This document shows positions 16,875 to 25,674 of a stretch of DNA of 64,000 bases, piece after piece. The translations under genes and the position numbers were made by a program. Below the pieces are notes generated by a model. That model ran no database searches and had not been told where the DNA came from. It was given only the letters and a program-made list of their open reading frames with translations. This stretch comes from AC-49 sp963766605 (GTDB lineage Bacteria > Actinomycetota > Thermoleophilia > Solirubrobacterales > Solirubrobacteraceae): NCBI GenBank assembly GCA_963766605.1, contig CAVYAT010000007.1, positions 992,001 through 1,056,000 of the forward strand, written 5' to 3'. Every line of letters starts with the position of its first letter. Position 1 is the stretch's first letter.

Positions 16875-19800
16875 ATGCGCAGGATCACCGTCGCTGTCAT
16901 CGCTGCTGTTTTCATGCTCTCCGCCGCGCCCGCGGCGCTCGCCGGCCCCGCCGGCTCGACCGAGCTTCTGACCGCCCCGACCGGCCTCGGCGAGTCGCCG
17001 GGGATCGCGAACGACAGCGCCACGTGGTCGACGACCTTCGAATCCAACGACCCGAGCGTCCCGAGCCCGGGCCGGCAGCTCGCGAGCACCAACGGCCGCT
17101 ACGTCGTGTTCGTCTCCAATGCCGACGGCATGGCGCCCGACGACAACGACGGCGTCCAGAACGTCTACGTCCGCGACATGCTCACGAACACGACGAGCCT
17201 CGTCAGCCGCGCCGACGGGCCGACCGGCGCGCCGGCCAACGGCACGTCGTCTGAGCCCGCGATCAGCGCCGACGGTTCGACGGTCGTGTTCATGAGCACC
17301 GCGACGAACCTCGCCGGAGTCATCGACACCGCCGGAACGGAGCAGATCTACGCGCGCGACCTCGTCGACGGCACGACGAGGCTCGTCAGCCGCGCCGACG
17401 GGCCGACCGGGGACGTCGCCAACGACAGCTCCGAGGAGCCGTCCGTCTCCGACGACGGCGACGTGATCGCGTTCTCGAGCTTCGCGACGAACCTCGGCGG
17501 CGGCTCGGGCCACCGGCAGGTCTACGTCCGCACCGGAGGCGCCGACACGAAACTCGTCAGCGTCCTCAGCGGCAGCGCCACGCCAGGCACCCCTGGTACC
17601 GACAACTCCGAGGGGCCCTCGGTCTCGGGCGACGGCAACTGGGTCGCGTTCACGTCGGCCGCGGCGCTCGATGCCGATGACACCAACACCGACGAGGACG
17701 TGTTCGAGCGCCACCTGACGACAACCACCGACCGGCTCGTCAGCCGCGCGACCACTGCGGTCGGCGCGGTCGGCAACAGCGACTCGGGGGGCGCTTCGGT
17801 CGACGAGGACGGCGGCGTCGTGGCGTTCACGAGCGACGCGACGAACCTGTTCTCCGCGATCGACACCTCCAACGACCCCGACGTCTACGTCCGTGACTTC
17901 AGCGGCTTCACGACATCGCTGGCCAGCGTCACCGGCATCACCAAGGGCAACGCGTCGTCGTCCGACGCCTCGATCTCCAGCGACGGCACCAAGGTCGCGT
18001 TCCTGACCACCAGCTCGAATCTCGTCGCGGCCGGGATCGACACCAACGGCGTCAGCGACATCTACGTCCGGACGCTCAGCCCCGAGGCGACGGTGCTGGC
18101 CAGCCGCTGCGCCGGCAACACGCTGCTCGACAAGGCGGCGTTCGAGGGGGCGATCATCCCCAACGGGACACGGGTCGACTTCGCGACCGCGTCCGATGGC
18201 TGCTCGCCCGACGACGACAACGACTACTCGCAGACCTACCAGCGCACGCTGCTGCTGTCGCTCGTCGAGCCGACGGTGCTGACGTCGCGCCCGACCGGCA
18301 CGGCGGCCCTGCGGTCGAATACCAACGACTCGGCGATCCACGGCTTCTCCCGCTCCGACGACTCACCGGCGACGCTCAGCTCCGACGGCCGTTTCACGGC
18401 GTTCGTCTCCGAGGCCGACGATCTCTCGCCGGACGACGACAACACGCTGACCAACGTGTTCGTCCGCGACGCGCTGACCGACACGACGACGCTGGTCAGC
18501 CGCGCCAGCGGCGCCAGCGGCGCGGCGGCCAACGGCACGTCGGGGCCGCCGCTCGGCCTCTTCGGTCTGTTCATCGGTCCGCCGACGTCGCCGCCGGCGA
18601 TCAGCGCCAACGGCAGCGTCGTCGCGTTCACCAGCGCCGCGACGAACCTCGTGCCCGGTGACGGCAACGCCCACACCGACGTGTTCGTCCGCAACCTCCT
18701 GACCGACACCACGACGCTTGTCAGCGTCAAGACCGACGGCTCACAGGTCAACCAGGACTCGTTCGATCCGGCGCTGAGCGCCGACGGCAACCGCGTCGCG
18801 TTCGTCTCGCGCGGCCAGCTCGACCCGGCCGACCCGGACACCGACGCCGACGTCTACGTGCGCGACATCGCGGCCGGGACGACCACGCTCGTCAGCCGCG
18901 CCAACGGGCCGGCCGGCGCCGATGCCAACGACGAGGCGCAGGAACCCGCGATCAGCGGCGACGGCAACCGCGTCGCGTTCGTCACCGGCGCCGACAACCT
19001 GATCGCGCCGGGCCTCGACACCAACGGCACATCCGATGTCTACCTGCGCGACCTCGCACTTGGCGCGACCGGGATCGTCAGCGCCCGGATCGGCTCCGCG
19101 ATCGCCGGGAACCTCAGCTCCGGCGGACCATCGGTCAACCAGGACGGCAGCATCGTCGCGTTCAGCTCCAACTCGAGCAACCTCGTGCCTGGCGACGGCA
19201 ACGGCAAGAGCGACGTGTTCATCCGCACGCTCGCCACCGGGGCGACGACGCTGATCTCGCGCGTGGCCAACGCCCCCGTCGCGGGCAACGACTTCTCCGA
19301 CCGCCCGTCGATCTCCGCTGACGGCAGGCGGGTCGCGTTCGAGACCGACGCGACCGATCTGTTCGCCGGCGACACCGACCAGGACCAGGACGTCGTCGTG
19401 CGCGACCTGACGGCGGGGACGACGACGCTCGTCGGTCGCGCCGACGGTCCGGGTGGCGCCGAGCCCGACGCCCGGACCGGCGACCCGTCGCTCAGCGCCA
19501 ACGGCCACTGCGTCGCGTTCGACTCCCAAGCCGACAACCTCGTCCCGGGCCAGCCGGCCGGCACCGACTTCATCCATGCGTTCCTGCGCGCGATCGACGC
19601 CGACTGCGCCGTGGCGCCGGTGGTGCCGATCTCCCAGCCCGGCCCGCCGCCGCCCGGCCCGGACAAGACGAAGCCGGTCATCAGCAAGCTCAAGCTGACC
19701 CACACGAAGTTCAAGGTCGGCAAGACGAAGACCGCGGTCTCGGCGAGCGCGGCGAAGGCCAAGCGCAAGCCCAAGCACAAGCCGACACCATCGTCGACGA

Positions 19801-20114
19801 CGCTCTCCTACACGCTGTCGGAGAAGGCATCAGTGTCGATCGTCGTCGAGCACAAGCTCTCCGGGCGCTCGAAGAAGGGCAAGTGCCTGACCGGCAAGTC
19901 GGCGCCCAAGCACGGCGCCCATTGCACGAAGTACACGTCGGTCAAGACGCTCAAGCGCAGCGGTAAGCAGGGCCCCAACAAGGTCTCGTTCACCGGCCGC
20001 ATCAGCTCGACGAAGCTGCACCCCGGCTCCTACCGCTTCGCCATCAAGGCGACCGACCCGTCGAAGAACACGTCGTCCACGCACCACATCAGCTTCACCG
20101 TCGTCAGCCACTAG
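16875..20114 (+). CDS. Large secreted PD40/WD40-type beta-propeller protein
   Basis: 1079 residues from ATG at 16875, preceded by AGAGG eight bases upstream (a TTG two codons earlier is less likely). Signal peptide ends near AALAG. The body is a chain of ~60-residue blades of the form 'ISADGxxVVFxS...TNL...D-V-Y-V-R-D', at least twelve of them. After a Pro-rich linker (near 920) comes a Lys-rich ~140-residue domain with three cysteines and LSYTLSEKA and GSYRFAIKATD motifs, which resembles cell-surface C-terminal domains common in this bacterial group. Predicted extracellular; ligand unknown. Its 3' end overlaps the convergent nucleotidyltransferase gene by 11 bases. Confidence 0.85.
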   Translation: MRRITVAVIAAVFMLSAAPAALAGPAGSTELLTAPTGLGESPGIANDSATWSTTFESNDPSVPSPGRQLASTNGRYVVFVSNADGMAPDDNDGVQNVYVRDMLTNTTSLVSRADGPTGAPANGTSSEPAISADGSTVVFMSTATNLAGVIDTAGTEQIYARDLVDGTTRLVSRADGPTGDVANDSSEEPSVSDDGDVIAFSSFATNLGGGSGHRQVYVRTGGADTKLVSVLSGSATPGTPGTDNSEGPSVSGDGNWVAFTSAAALDADDTNTDEDVFERHLTTTTDRLVSRATTAVGAVGNSDSGGASVDEDGGVVAFTSDATNLFSAIDTSNDPDVYVRDFSGFTTSLASVTGITKGNASSSDASISSDGTKVAFLTTSSNLVAAGIDTNGVSDIYVRTLSPEATVLASRCAGNTLLDKAAFEGAIIPNGTRVDFATASDGCSPDDDNDYSQTYQRTLLLSLVEPTVLTSRPTGTAALRSNTNDSAIHGFSRSDDSPATLSSDGRFTAFVSEADDLSPDDDNTLTNVFVRDALTDTTTLVSRASGASGAAANGTSGPPLGLFGLFIGPPTSPPAISANGSVVAFTSAATNLVPGDGNAHTDVFVRNLLTDTTTLVSVKTDGSQVNQDSFDPALSADGNRVAFVSRGQLDPADPDTDADVYVRDIAAGTTTLVSRANGPAGADANDEAQEPAISGDGNRVAFVTGADNLIAPGLDTNGTSDVYLRDLALGATGIVSARIGSAIAGNLSSGGPSVNQDGSIVAFSSNSSNLVPGDGNGKSDVFIRTLATGATTLISRVANAPVAGNDFSDRPSISADGRRVAFETDATDLFAGDTDQDQDVVVRDLTAGTTTLVGRADGPGGAEPDARTGDPSLSANGHCVAFDSQADNLVPGQPAGTDFIHAFLRAIDADCAVAPVVPISQPGPPPPGPDKTKPVISKLKLTHTKFKVGKTKTAVSASAAKAKRKPKHKPTPSSTTLSYTLSEKASVSIVVEHKLSGRSKKGKCLTGKSAPKHGAHCTKYTSVKTLKRSGKQGPNKVSFTGRISSTKLHPGSYRFAIKATDPSKNTSSTHHISFTVVSH

Positions 20115-20637
20115 ACGCATCGGCGCCGCCGAGTGTCGCGAGGTCGGCCCGGTCCCTCGCGTTGGCTCTCGCGTCGTCGTGGGTCGCTGACTTCTCGGCC
20201 TCGAGGGCCTGGCGGCCGATGACGCGGGCGCGGACACCGTTGAGCTCGGCGACGTCGTCCGCGAACGCGCCGGCGGCCCACTCGGCTCGGCCGTCGTCGA
20301 GCCGTGTGTACACGTCTCCGTCGCCGTCGGACGCGAGAAACGCGAGCTCGAGCCGGACGACGCCGCGCTCGTAGGCGGCGCTCCCGTCCGCCGGTTCGCC
20401 GATTGAGCGCGTCCAGCCATCGGCGAGCAGCAGGCAGGCGATCCTCGCGTGGCCGGTCAGCCAGATCGCGACATCGATGTCGTCATGGCGGCGTGTGATC
20501 GCGCCGACATGCAGATCGACCGCCCAACCGCCAAACACCCAATAGTCGATGCGATTGCGTTCAAACGCTTCGTGCAGGCCGGCCAAGGCGTCGAGCTGCA
20601 GAAGCGGCTGCGCGGGCTCCTCAGTCGTCGAACCCAT
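20104..20637 (-). CDS. Nucleotidyltransferase-fold protein (aminoglycoside adenylyltransferase-like)
   Basis: 177 residues, ATG at 20635-20637; a longer frame upstream would run into the tRNA gene. VFGGWAVDLHVG followed by DDIDVAIW is the GG...DxD core of the nucleotidyltransferase superfamily, in the form seen in ANT(2'')-like and MNT-type proteins. The substrate, whether antibiotic, tRNA or protein, is not decidable, and resistance should not be assumed. Stand-alone gene, convergent with the beta-propeller gene. Confidence 0.75.
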   Translation of the reverse strand: MGSTTEEPAQPLLQLDALAGLHEAFERNRIDYWVFGGWAVDLHVGAITRRHDDIDVAIWLTGHARIACLLLADGWTRSIGEPADGSAAYERGVVRLELAFLASDGDGDVYTRLDDGRAEWAAGAFADDVAELNGVRARVIGRQALEAEKSATHDDARANARDRADLATLGGADASSG

Positions 20638-20668
20638 GCGCCGATTGTCCCACCGCGAGGGAGGTCGA

Positions 20669-20741
20669 AGCGGACGACGGGGCTCGAACCCGCGACCTTC
20701 GGCTTGGGAAGCCAACGCTCTACCAACTGAGCTACGTCCGC
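20669..20741 (-). tRNA. tRNA-Gly (anticodon CCC)
   Basis: 73 bases on the minus strand fold as a full cloverleaf: acceptor GCGGACG/CGTCCGC, D-arm GCTC/GAGC, anticodon stem TTGGC/GCCGA around loop TTCCCAA, T-arm GCGGG-TTCGAGC-CCCGT, discriminator T. The anticodon is CCC (plus-strand 20706-20708), reading GGG. CCA is not encoded. Confidence 0.96.
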
Positions 20742-20805
20742 GCAGGCGAAAGTCTACGGACGCTGCTCATCTGTGATCGCGCACCCGCCGCGGCGTAGTC
20801 CGGGT

Positions 20806-21354
20806 ATGCGACGCCTCATCATCCCCATCGCCCTGGCCACCTCCCTGATCGCAGCGGGCTCGCTCGCCGGCGCGGCCGCCGACCCGGGGCCCGGCGCTCG
20901 GGCGACCGCCGGTCTGCGCGCAGTGCACCAGACGACCGAGACAACCGCCGACCAGACGGCCAGCCCGAAGGCCGGCCGGGCCATCGACTGGACCAGCGTC
21001 GCTCCCAGCGACGAGCCCGTCACGGCCGACGACGTCGGCGGCGGCACCGACGACTCGATGCCCCCGCCCCCGCCGGCCACGCCGCGCCTGGTCACGGTCA
21101 TCGGCCACGGCACGACGGTCACCGCGGCGCTCGACGACGCGGCTGCGACCGCGAAGCAGATCGCCCACCATGAGGACCTGGAGCTCGGCGACATCCAGTC
21201 GATCACGCAGGACCCGGGCGTGCCGCCCGCGGTGAGCCCGCCGACCACGACCACGACCGACGCGACGCCGACCACGCCGACCACCGGCCTGCCGGCGCCC
21301 GGCGATCCGCCAACCGCCGACGAGACGGTGACCGTCGCCTACGCGATCGAGTAG
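20806..21354 (+). CDS. Secreted protein of unknown function with Thr/Pro-rich tail
   Basis: 182 residues from ATG at 20806, where a clean signal peptide begins (MRRLIIPIALATSLIAAGSL, cleavage near AGAAA). A low-complexity acidic stretch is followed by a ~45-residue segment starting VTVIGHGTTVTAALDDAA, vaguely like the opening of SIMPL/DUF541 domains, and then a Thr-rich tail ending in VTVAYAIE. The two VTV strands may belong to one small fold interrupted by the Thr-rich loop. No family recognised. Confidence 0.6.
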   Translation: MRRLIIPIALATSLIAAGSLAGAAADPGPGARATAGLRAVHQTTETTADQTASPKAGRAIDWTSVAPSDEPVTADDVGGGTDDSMPPPPPATPRLVTVIGHGTTVTAALDDAAATAKQIAHHEDLELGDIQSITQDPGVPPAVSPPTTTTTDATPTTPTTGLPAPGDPPTADETVTVAYAIE

Positions 21355-21373
21355 CTCGGCCCGCTCGCCCGGG

Positions 21374-21616
21374 CTACCAGGCCTGGCCGCTGCCGCAGTT
21401 CGGGCACGCGACCGAGGTCGAAACGGGGGCCTCGAACTGCTTGCCACACGCACACGCGTAGGTGGCGCGGTCCTCGGGGCCCCCGGCCATCCGCCAGCGG
21501 CGCTCATCGCGCAGCTCGCTCTCGCGCTCCGGCGTCACCGCGGGTCGCACGACGTGCGGACGCCGCGCCTGGCGGCGCGGGATGCTCGGACGAGTGGGCG
21601 ACAAGCGCATGGTCAT
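21374..21616 (-). CDS. Small zinc-ribbon protein
   Basis: 80 residues from ATG at 21614-21616 (a second ATG two codons in is possible). The N-terminal half is Arg-rich and likely disordered; the C-terminal half has CACGKQFEAP...CPNCGSGQAW, that is CxC plus CxxC spaced for one zinc. Such FmdB-like ribbons are often nucleic-acid or protein adaptors. Alone on the minus strand between a secreted protein and ccmE. Confidence 0.6.
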   Translation of the reverse strand: MTMRLSPTRPSIPRRQARRPHVVRPAVTPERESELRDERRWRMAGGPEDRATYACACGKQFEAPVSTSVACPNCGSGQAW

Positions 21617-21735
21617 AGCTAGGACCCCGAAACCCCTTGAAGGTTTCCCTCTTTGTTTCGGATCTCCTTGTGGTGGTCTTTAGCCAACGTTGAGGTGGGT
21701 GGACGTTCGTCTCAGCCTGCGATACTGGGGCGCGC

Positions 21736-22140
21736 ATGGACCCGTCACGCAAGCGCAGGATCCGGCTCGTGGTGGCGCTGACCGCAGCGGTGCTGCTCGC
21801 CGGCGCACTCATCTACACGAGCTTCAGCGCCGCCAGTGAGGCGGTTTCGCCCAAGAAACTGCTGACCGTCGCGGCGCCCGGCCGCAGCTACCAGCTGACC
21901 GGCAAGGTCGTCGGCGCCCACCAGAAGGGCCCGCAACTGCTGTTCCGCGTCCGCGACCGCAGCGATGGCGTGTCGGTCCCCGTCGCCTACACCGGCGCCG
22001 TCCCCGATCCGTTCCGCGACGGCCGCGAGATCATCGTCACCGTGCGCCAGGGCGCCGGCGGGCAGTTCGTCGGCCAGCGGGACTCGCTGATCACGAAGTG
22101 CCCGTCGAAGTTCACCGACAAGACGTCGTCGTCGGCCTGA
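21736..22140 (+). CDS. ccmE: Cytochrome c maturation heme chaperone CcmE, cysteine-type
   Basis: 134 residues, ATG at 21736. N-terminal transmembrane anchor (about 11-30), then the OB-fold domain with the family block VAYTGAVPDPFRDG. CcmE carries heme from CcmC to CcmF outside the membrane, normally through a covalent bond to a histidine in HxxxY. Here the aligned site is C122-P-S-K-F126, so the heme-binding residue is Cys and the tyrosine is Phe. Cys-type CcmE proteins (CxxxY) are known in Desulfovibrio and archaea. ccmF follows after 4 bases. Confidence 0.85.
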   Translation: MDPSRKRRIRLVVALTAAVLLAGALIYTSFSAASEAVSPKKLLTVAAPGRSYQLTGKVVGAHQKGPQLLFRVRDRSDGVSVPVAYTGAVPDPFRDGREIIVTVRQGAGGQFVGQRDSLITKCPSKFTDKTSSSA

Positions 22141-22144
22141 CGCC

Positions 22145-24337
22145 ATGGCGGTCCTCGGGCGCGCCTGTCTGATCCTCGCGTTCGCGCTGACCCTGTACGG
22201 GATCGGCGCGGCGCTGTACGGCACGCGGCCCGGGCGCCGCGCGTGGGCTGACTCGGCGCGCCGCGCGGTCTACGCGCTCGCGGTGCTGCTGACCACCGCG
22301 TTCGTGATCGTCGAGGTCGCGTTCCTGACGTCGGACTTCTCGTTCTCGCTCGTCGCCGGCCATTCCTCCACCACGACGCCGACGCTCTACCGCGCGGCCG
22401 CCGCGTGGTCCTCGCAGCAGGGCTCGCTGCTGCTGTGGGCGTGGCTGCTGTCGCTGTGGTCGAGCCTCGTCCTGTACCTGACGCGCGACCGGATGCGCGA
22501 GATCACGCCGTGGGCGACCGCAGTGCTGATGGGCTTCGGCGCGTTCTTCGTCGGGCTCGTCGTGTTCAAGGAGTCGCCGTTCACGACGCTCGCCCACGCG
22601 CCGGCCGAGGGCGTCGGCCTCAACCCGTTGCTGCGCTACCCGTCGATGATGGTGCACCCGCCGATGCTCTACAGCGGCTACACGCTGTGTGCGGTGCCGA
22701 TGGCGTTCGGGGTCGGCGCGCTGATGTCGCGCCGCGTCGACGCCGAGTGGATCGCGGCGACGCGCAAGTTCGCGCTCTCCGCGTGGCTGTTCCTCGGCAT
22801 CGGGATCGTGCTGGGCGCGCGCTGGTCCTACGTCGAGCTGGGCTGGGGCGGCTACTGGGGCTGGGACCCGGTCGAGAACGCGTCGCTGATGCCGTGGCTG
22901 ATCTCCACGGCGTTCATCCACTCGATCATGATCCAGGAGAAGCGCGGCATGCTGCGCATGTGGAACGCGTCGCTGTGCCTGGCCACGGGGACGCTGGCGA
23001 TCGTCGGCACGTTCCTCGTGCGGTCAGGGGTCATCGACTCGATCCACGCGTTCGTCGAGCAGGGCAATACGATCGCGTGGGCGTTCACGGCGCTGATCGC
23101 GGTCTGCGCCGTCGGCTCGATCTGGCTGGTCTACTCGCGCCGCGCGATCCTCAAGTCCGAGCACCGGCTCGACTCGCTGCTGTCGCGCGAGGCGCTGTTC
23201 CTGTTCAACAACCTGCTGCTCGTCGCGCTGTGCTTCGTCGTCTTCTGGGGGACGTTCTTCCCGCTGATCTCCGAGGCGCTGACCGGCAACAAGTCGACGC
23301 TCGGCCCGCCGTGGTTCGCCCGCTACACGGTCCCGCTGGCGATCGTGCTGGCCGTCGTGGCGGGGCTCGGGCCGGTGATCTCGTGGCGCCGCGCGACGTG
23401 GGCGAACTTCAAGCACAACCTGATCTGGCCGCTGGGCCTCACCGCGGCCGTGCTCGCGTTCGTGATCGTGTTCGGCGGTGCGACGAGCAACTGGCTCGCG
23501 GTCGCGATGTTCGGCGCCGGCGCGTTCGTGATCGCCTGCGTCGGCCAGGAGTTCTGGCGTGGCACCCGGGCGCGCAAGACGATGAGCGGCGAGCGCCTGC
23601 CGCGCGCGCTGGTTTCGCTGATCGCCCGCAACCGCCGGCGCTATGGGGGCTACCTCGTGCACCTGGGGATCGCGGTCCTGTTCATCGGCATCGCCGCGTC
23701 GTCGGCCTTCCAGCACTCGATCACGCCGACGCTGCGCCCGGGGCAGACGGCGCATGTCGGCGGTTTCGAGGTGCGCTACGTGCGCCCGACCGCGTCGATC
23801 TCGGTCAACCGCGCCGGCCACGTCGAGCACATCAACTTCGGCAGCGACGTACGGATCACGAAGAACGGCCGGTACGTCACGACGATGCACACGGAGCGCG
23901 ACTACTTCCCCAGCGCCGGGGCCACCGGAGCGCTGTCGCGCTATCTCGCCGGCGACCAGACGAGCGAGGTCGGTCTGCGAGCCGGGCTGCGCCGCGACAT
24001 CTGGATCGACGTCAACGACACGAACATCGGCTCGCTGATGCCGATCATCCGCACCGGGGACAAGGTGTTCGCCAACGCCTCCGCGCTGCCGACCGCGACG
24101 TACGAGCGCGCGCTGGGCCAGGCGCTGCTGGGGCTCGTCAACCGCTACCGCGACACCGCACCGCCGGTCCAGTTCCGGATGCTCGTCTCGCCGATGGCGA
24201 CATGGATCTGGCTCGGCGCGATCATCGTCTTCCTCGGCGGCCTGACGGCGCTGTGGCCGTCGCCGCGCGGGCTGACTCGCCGGGCGCGGGCGACGTACAA
24301 GGCGCGCATCGCGCAGGACCTCGGCGCCCGGGCGTAG
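22145..24337 (+). CDS. ccmF: Cytochrome c heme lyase subunit CcmF
   Basis: 730 residues, ATG at 22145. Polytopic membrane protein of the HemeO/CcmF-C superfamily with the tryptophan-rich heme-handling motif WGGYWGWDPVENAS (about residues 233-246), flanking conserved histidines (MVHPPMLYSGY) and a large C-terminal extracytoplasmic domain before the last helix. CcmF attaches heme from CcmE to apocytochrome c with CcmH. Full length for the family. In one run with ccmE and a CcmI-like gene. Confidence 0.94.
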   Translation: MAVLGRACLILAFALTLYGIGAALYGTRPGRRAWADSARRAVYALAVLLTTAFVIVEVAFLTSDFSFSLVAGHSSTTTPTLYRAAAAWSSQQGSLLLWAWLLSLWSSLVLYLTRDRMREITPWATAVLMGFGAFFVGLVVFKESPFTTLAHAPAEGVGLNPLLRYPSMMVHPPMLYSGYTLCAVPMAFGVGALMSRRVDAEWIAATRKFALSAWLFLGIGIVLGARWSYVELGWGGYWGWDPVENASLMPWLISTAFIHSIMIQEKRGMLRMWNASLCLATGTLAIVGTFLVRSGVIDSIHAFVEQGNTIAWAFTALIAVCAVGSIWLVYSRRAILKSEHRLDSLLSREALFLFNNLLLVALCFVVFWGTFFPLISEALTGNKSTLGPPWFARYTVPLAIVLAVVAGLGPVISWRRATWANFKHNLIWPLGLTAAVLAFVIVFGGATSNWLAVAMFGAGAFVIACVGQEFWRGTRARKTMSGERLPRALVSLIARNRRRYGGYLVHLGIAVLFIGIAASSAFQHSITPTLRPGQTAHVGGFEVRYVRPTASISVNRAGHVEHINFGSDVRITKNGRYVTTMHTERDYFPSAGATGALSRYLAGDQTSEVGLRAGLRRDIWIDVNDTNIGSLMPIIRTGDKVFANASALPTATYERALGQALLGLVNRYRDTAPPVQFRMLVSPMATWIWLGAIIVFLGGLTALWPSPRGLTRRARATYKARIAQDLGARA

Positions 24338-24349
24338 GGTCACGCTGTC

Positions 24350-24643
24350 ATGGCGGGTGTCCTGGTCGTGCTGGCGATCGCGGCTGTGCTGGTGGCGGTC
24401 GTGTGGGTGGTCAGCGCGCCGCTGCGGCGCCGCAGGGACGACGATCCCGAGGTCGAGCGGCGCGCCGTGCGCCGCGCCGAGCTCGACGCCGCGCGCGAGG
24501 CCAAGTACCGCGAGATCCGCGACACCGAGCTCGACTGGCGCACGGGCAAGCTGTCCGACGACGATCACGCGGCGATCGACCGAACGCTGCGCGGCGAGGC
24601 GATGGCGATCCTGCATGAGCTCGACGAGCTCGAGGATCGCTAA
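24350..24643 (+). CDS. CcmI-like small membrane protein
   Basis: 97 residues, ATG at 24350, 12 bases after ccmF. One N-terminal transmembrane helix, then a charged helical region with the sequence EAKYREIRDTELDWRTGKLS, which resembles the N-terminal part of CcmI/CycH (helper of cytochrome c assembly) but without TPR repeats. The position directly after ccmF supports a Ccm role; the assignment rests on context plus weak similarity. Confidence 0.7.
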   Translation: MAGVLVVLAIAAVLVAVVWVVSAPLRRRRDDDPEVERRAVRRAELDAAREAKYREIRDTELDWRTGKLSDDDHAAIDRTLRGEAMAILHELDELEDR

Positions 24644-24655
24644 GATCCACTGCTG

Positions 24656-24889
24656 ATGGACACCATCGACTCGCTCATCCAGGTCGGACTCGCGGTGGGA
24701 CTGATCCTGCTCGTGCTCATGCACTCGGGTAAGGACGCCGGCCTGTCGGGCGCATTCGGCGTCGGCACCGGGCAGGGCTCGCTCGGCGGCGGCTCGCTCG
24801 TCGAGCGCAATCTGAACCGCTGGACGATCGGCTTCGCGATCGCCTTCGTGGTCAACACGATCCTGCTGCTCAAGTCGCCCTGGGCGTAG
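24656..24889 (+). CDS. secG: Protein-export translocase subunit SecG
   Basis: 77 residues, ATG at 24656. Two hydrophobic helices joined by a Gly-rich loop (SGAFGVGTGQGSLGGG) are typical of SecG, the non-essential subunit of the SecYEG channel. Size and topology match. It sits 12 bases after the CcmI-like gene and 12 bases before map, so all may be co-transcribed. Confidence 0.92.
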   Translation: MDTIDSLIQVGLAVGLILLVLMHSGKDAGLSGAFGVGTGQGSLGGGSLVERNLNRWTIGFAIAFVVNTILLLKSPWA

Positions 24890-24901
24890 GGGAGCCAGGC
24901 C

Positions 24902-25651
24902 GTGTCGGCCGACACGCCCGCTGAGCTCGAAGGACTGCGCGCCGTCGGGCAGGTCGTGGCGCGGACGATCGCTGCGATGCGCGCGGCCGTGGCGCCCGGC
25001 GTGACGACGGCGCAGCTCGACGCGATCGCGACGGACGAGTTCGAGCGGGCCGGCGCACGCTCCGGCCCGCGCCTCGACTACGACTTCCCGGGGACGACGT
25101 GCATCAGCGTCAACGACGAGGCGGTCCACGGCATCCCGGGCCCGCGCGCGCTGGCCGATGGCGACCTGGTCAAGCTCGACGTCACGGCCGAGCTCAACGG
25201 CTTCTACGCCGACGCGTGCGTGACGGTTCCGGTCGGCACCGTGTCGCCCGCCGCCCAGCGGCTGGTCTCGACGGCGCAGCGGGCGCTGGCGCGCGGGCTG
25301 CGCGCCGCCGTCGCCGGAGCGCGGGTCAACGCGATCGGCGCCGCCGTGCAGGACACGGTCGAGCTCGCCGGACACTCGGTCTGCGTCGAGCTCCACGGCC
25401 ACGGCATCGGCCGCCGCATCCACGAGCCTCCTGACGTCCCCAACTTCGCCGACGAGCGCGCCGACGAGCCGCTCACCGACGGCCTCGTCATCACCATCGA
25501 GCCGATCATCGCCGCCGGCGCGGGCGCGGTCGTCGGCTGCGACGACGGCTGGACCGTCCGCACCGTCGACGGCTCGCTGAGCGCCCACTTCGAGCATACG
25601 ATCGTCATTCGCGACGGCGCCCCGCTGGTTCTGACCGCCGTCGCGGCGTAG
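24902..25651 (+). CDS. map: Methionine aminopeptidase, type I
   Basis: 249 residues from GTG at 24902. Removes the N-terminal Met from new proteins. The dimetal ligands are visible: two Asp in LDVTAELNGFYADAC, His in ELHGHGIGR, Glu in ITIEPI and Glu in FEHTIV. No N-terminal SH3-binding or zinc extension. Convergent with pmbA; a hairpin lies between. Confidence 0.94.
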   Translation: MSADTPAELEGLRAVGQVVARTIAAMRAAVAPGVTTAQLDAIATDEFERAGARSGPRLDYDFPGTTCISVNDEAVHGIPGPRALADGDLVKLDVTAELNGFYADACVTVPVGTVSPAAQRLVSTAQRALARGLRAAVAGARVNAIGAAVQDTVELAGHSVCVELHGHGIGRRIHEPPDVPNFADERADEPLTDGLVITIEPIIAAGAGAVVGCDDGWTVRTVDGSLSAHFEHTIVIRDGAPLVLTAVAA

Positions 25652-25652
25652 C

Positions 25653-25671
25653 CGCCCGCCGCCGCCGGGCG
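25653..25671. terminator. Hairpin between convergent map and pmbA
   Basis: Stem cgcccg/cgggcg with a 7-base loop lies just after the map stop and before the pmbA stop. It is nested in a longer pairing: tctgaccgc (25630-25638, inside the map 3' end) is complementary to 25671-25679, which includes the pmbA stop. No T-run. Probably a two-way terminator for these convergent genes. Confidence 0.45.
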
Positions 25672-25674
25672 CGG

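Noticed and set aside
20104..20637. Aminoglycoside resistance gene
   Set aside because: Only the nucleotidyltransferase core is visible. Similar proteins act on many substrates, so a resistance claim is not supported.
20655..20745. Attachment site of an integrated element at tRNA-Gly
   Set aside because: No integrase gene or repeated tRNA 3' end is visible on either side.
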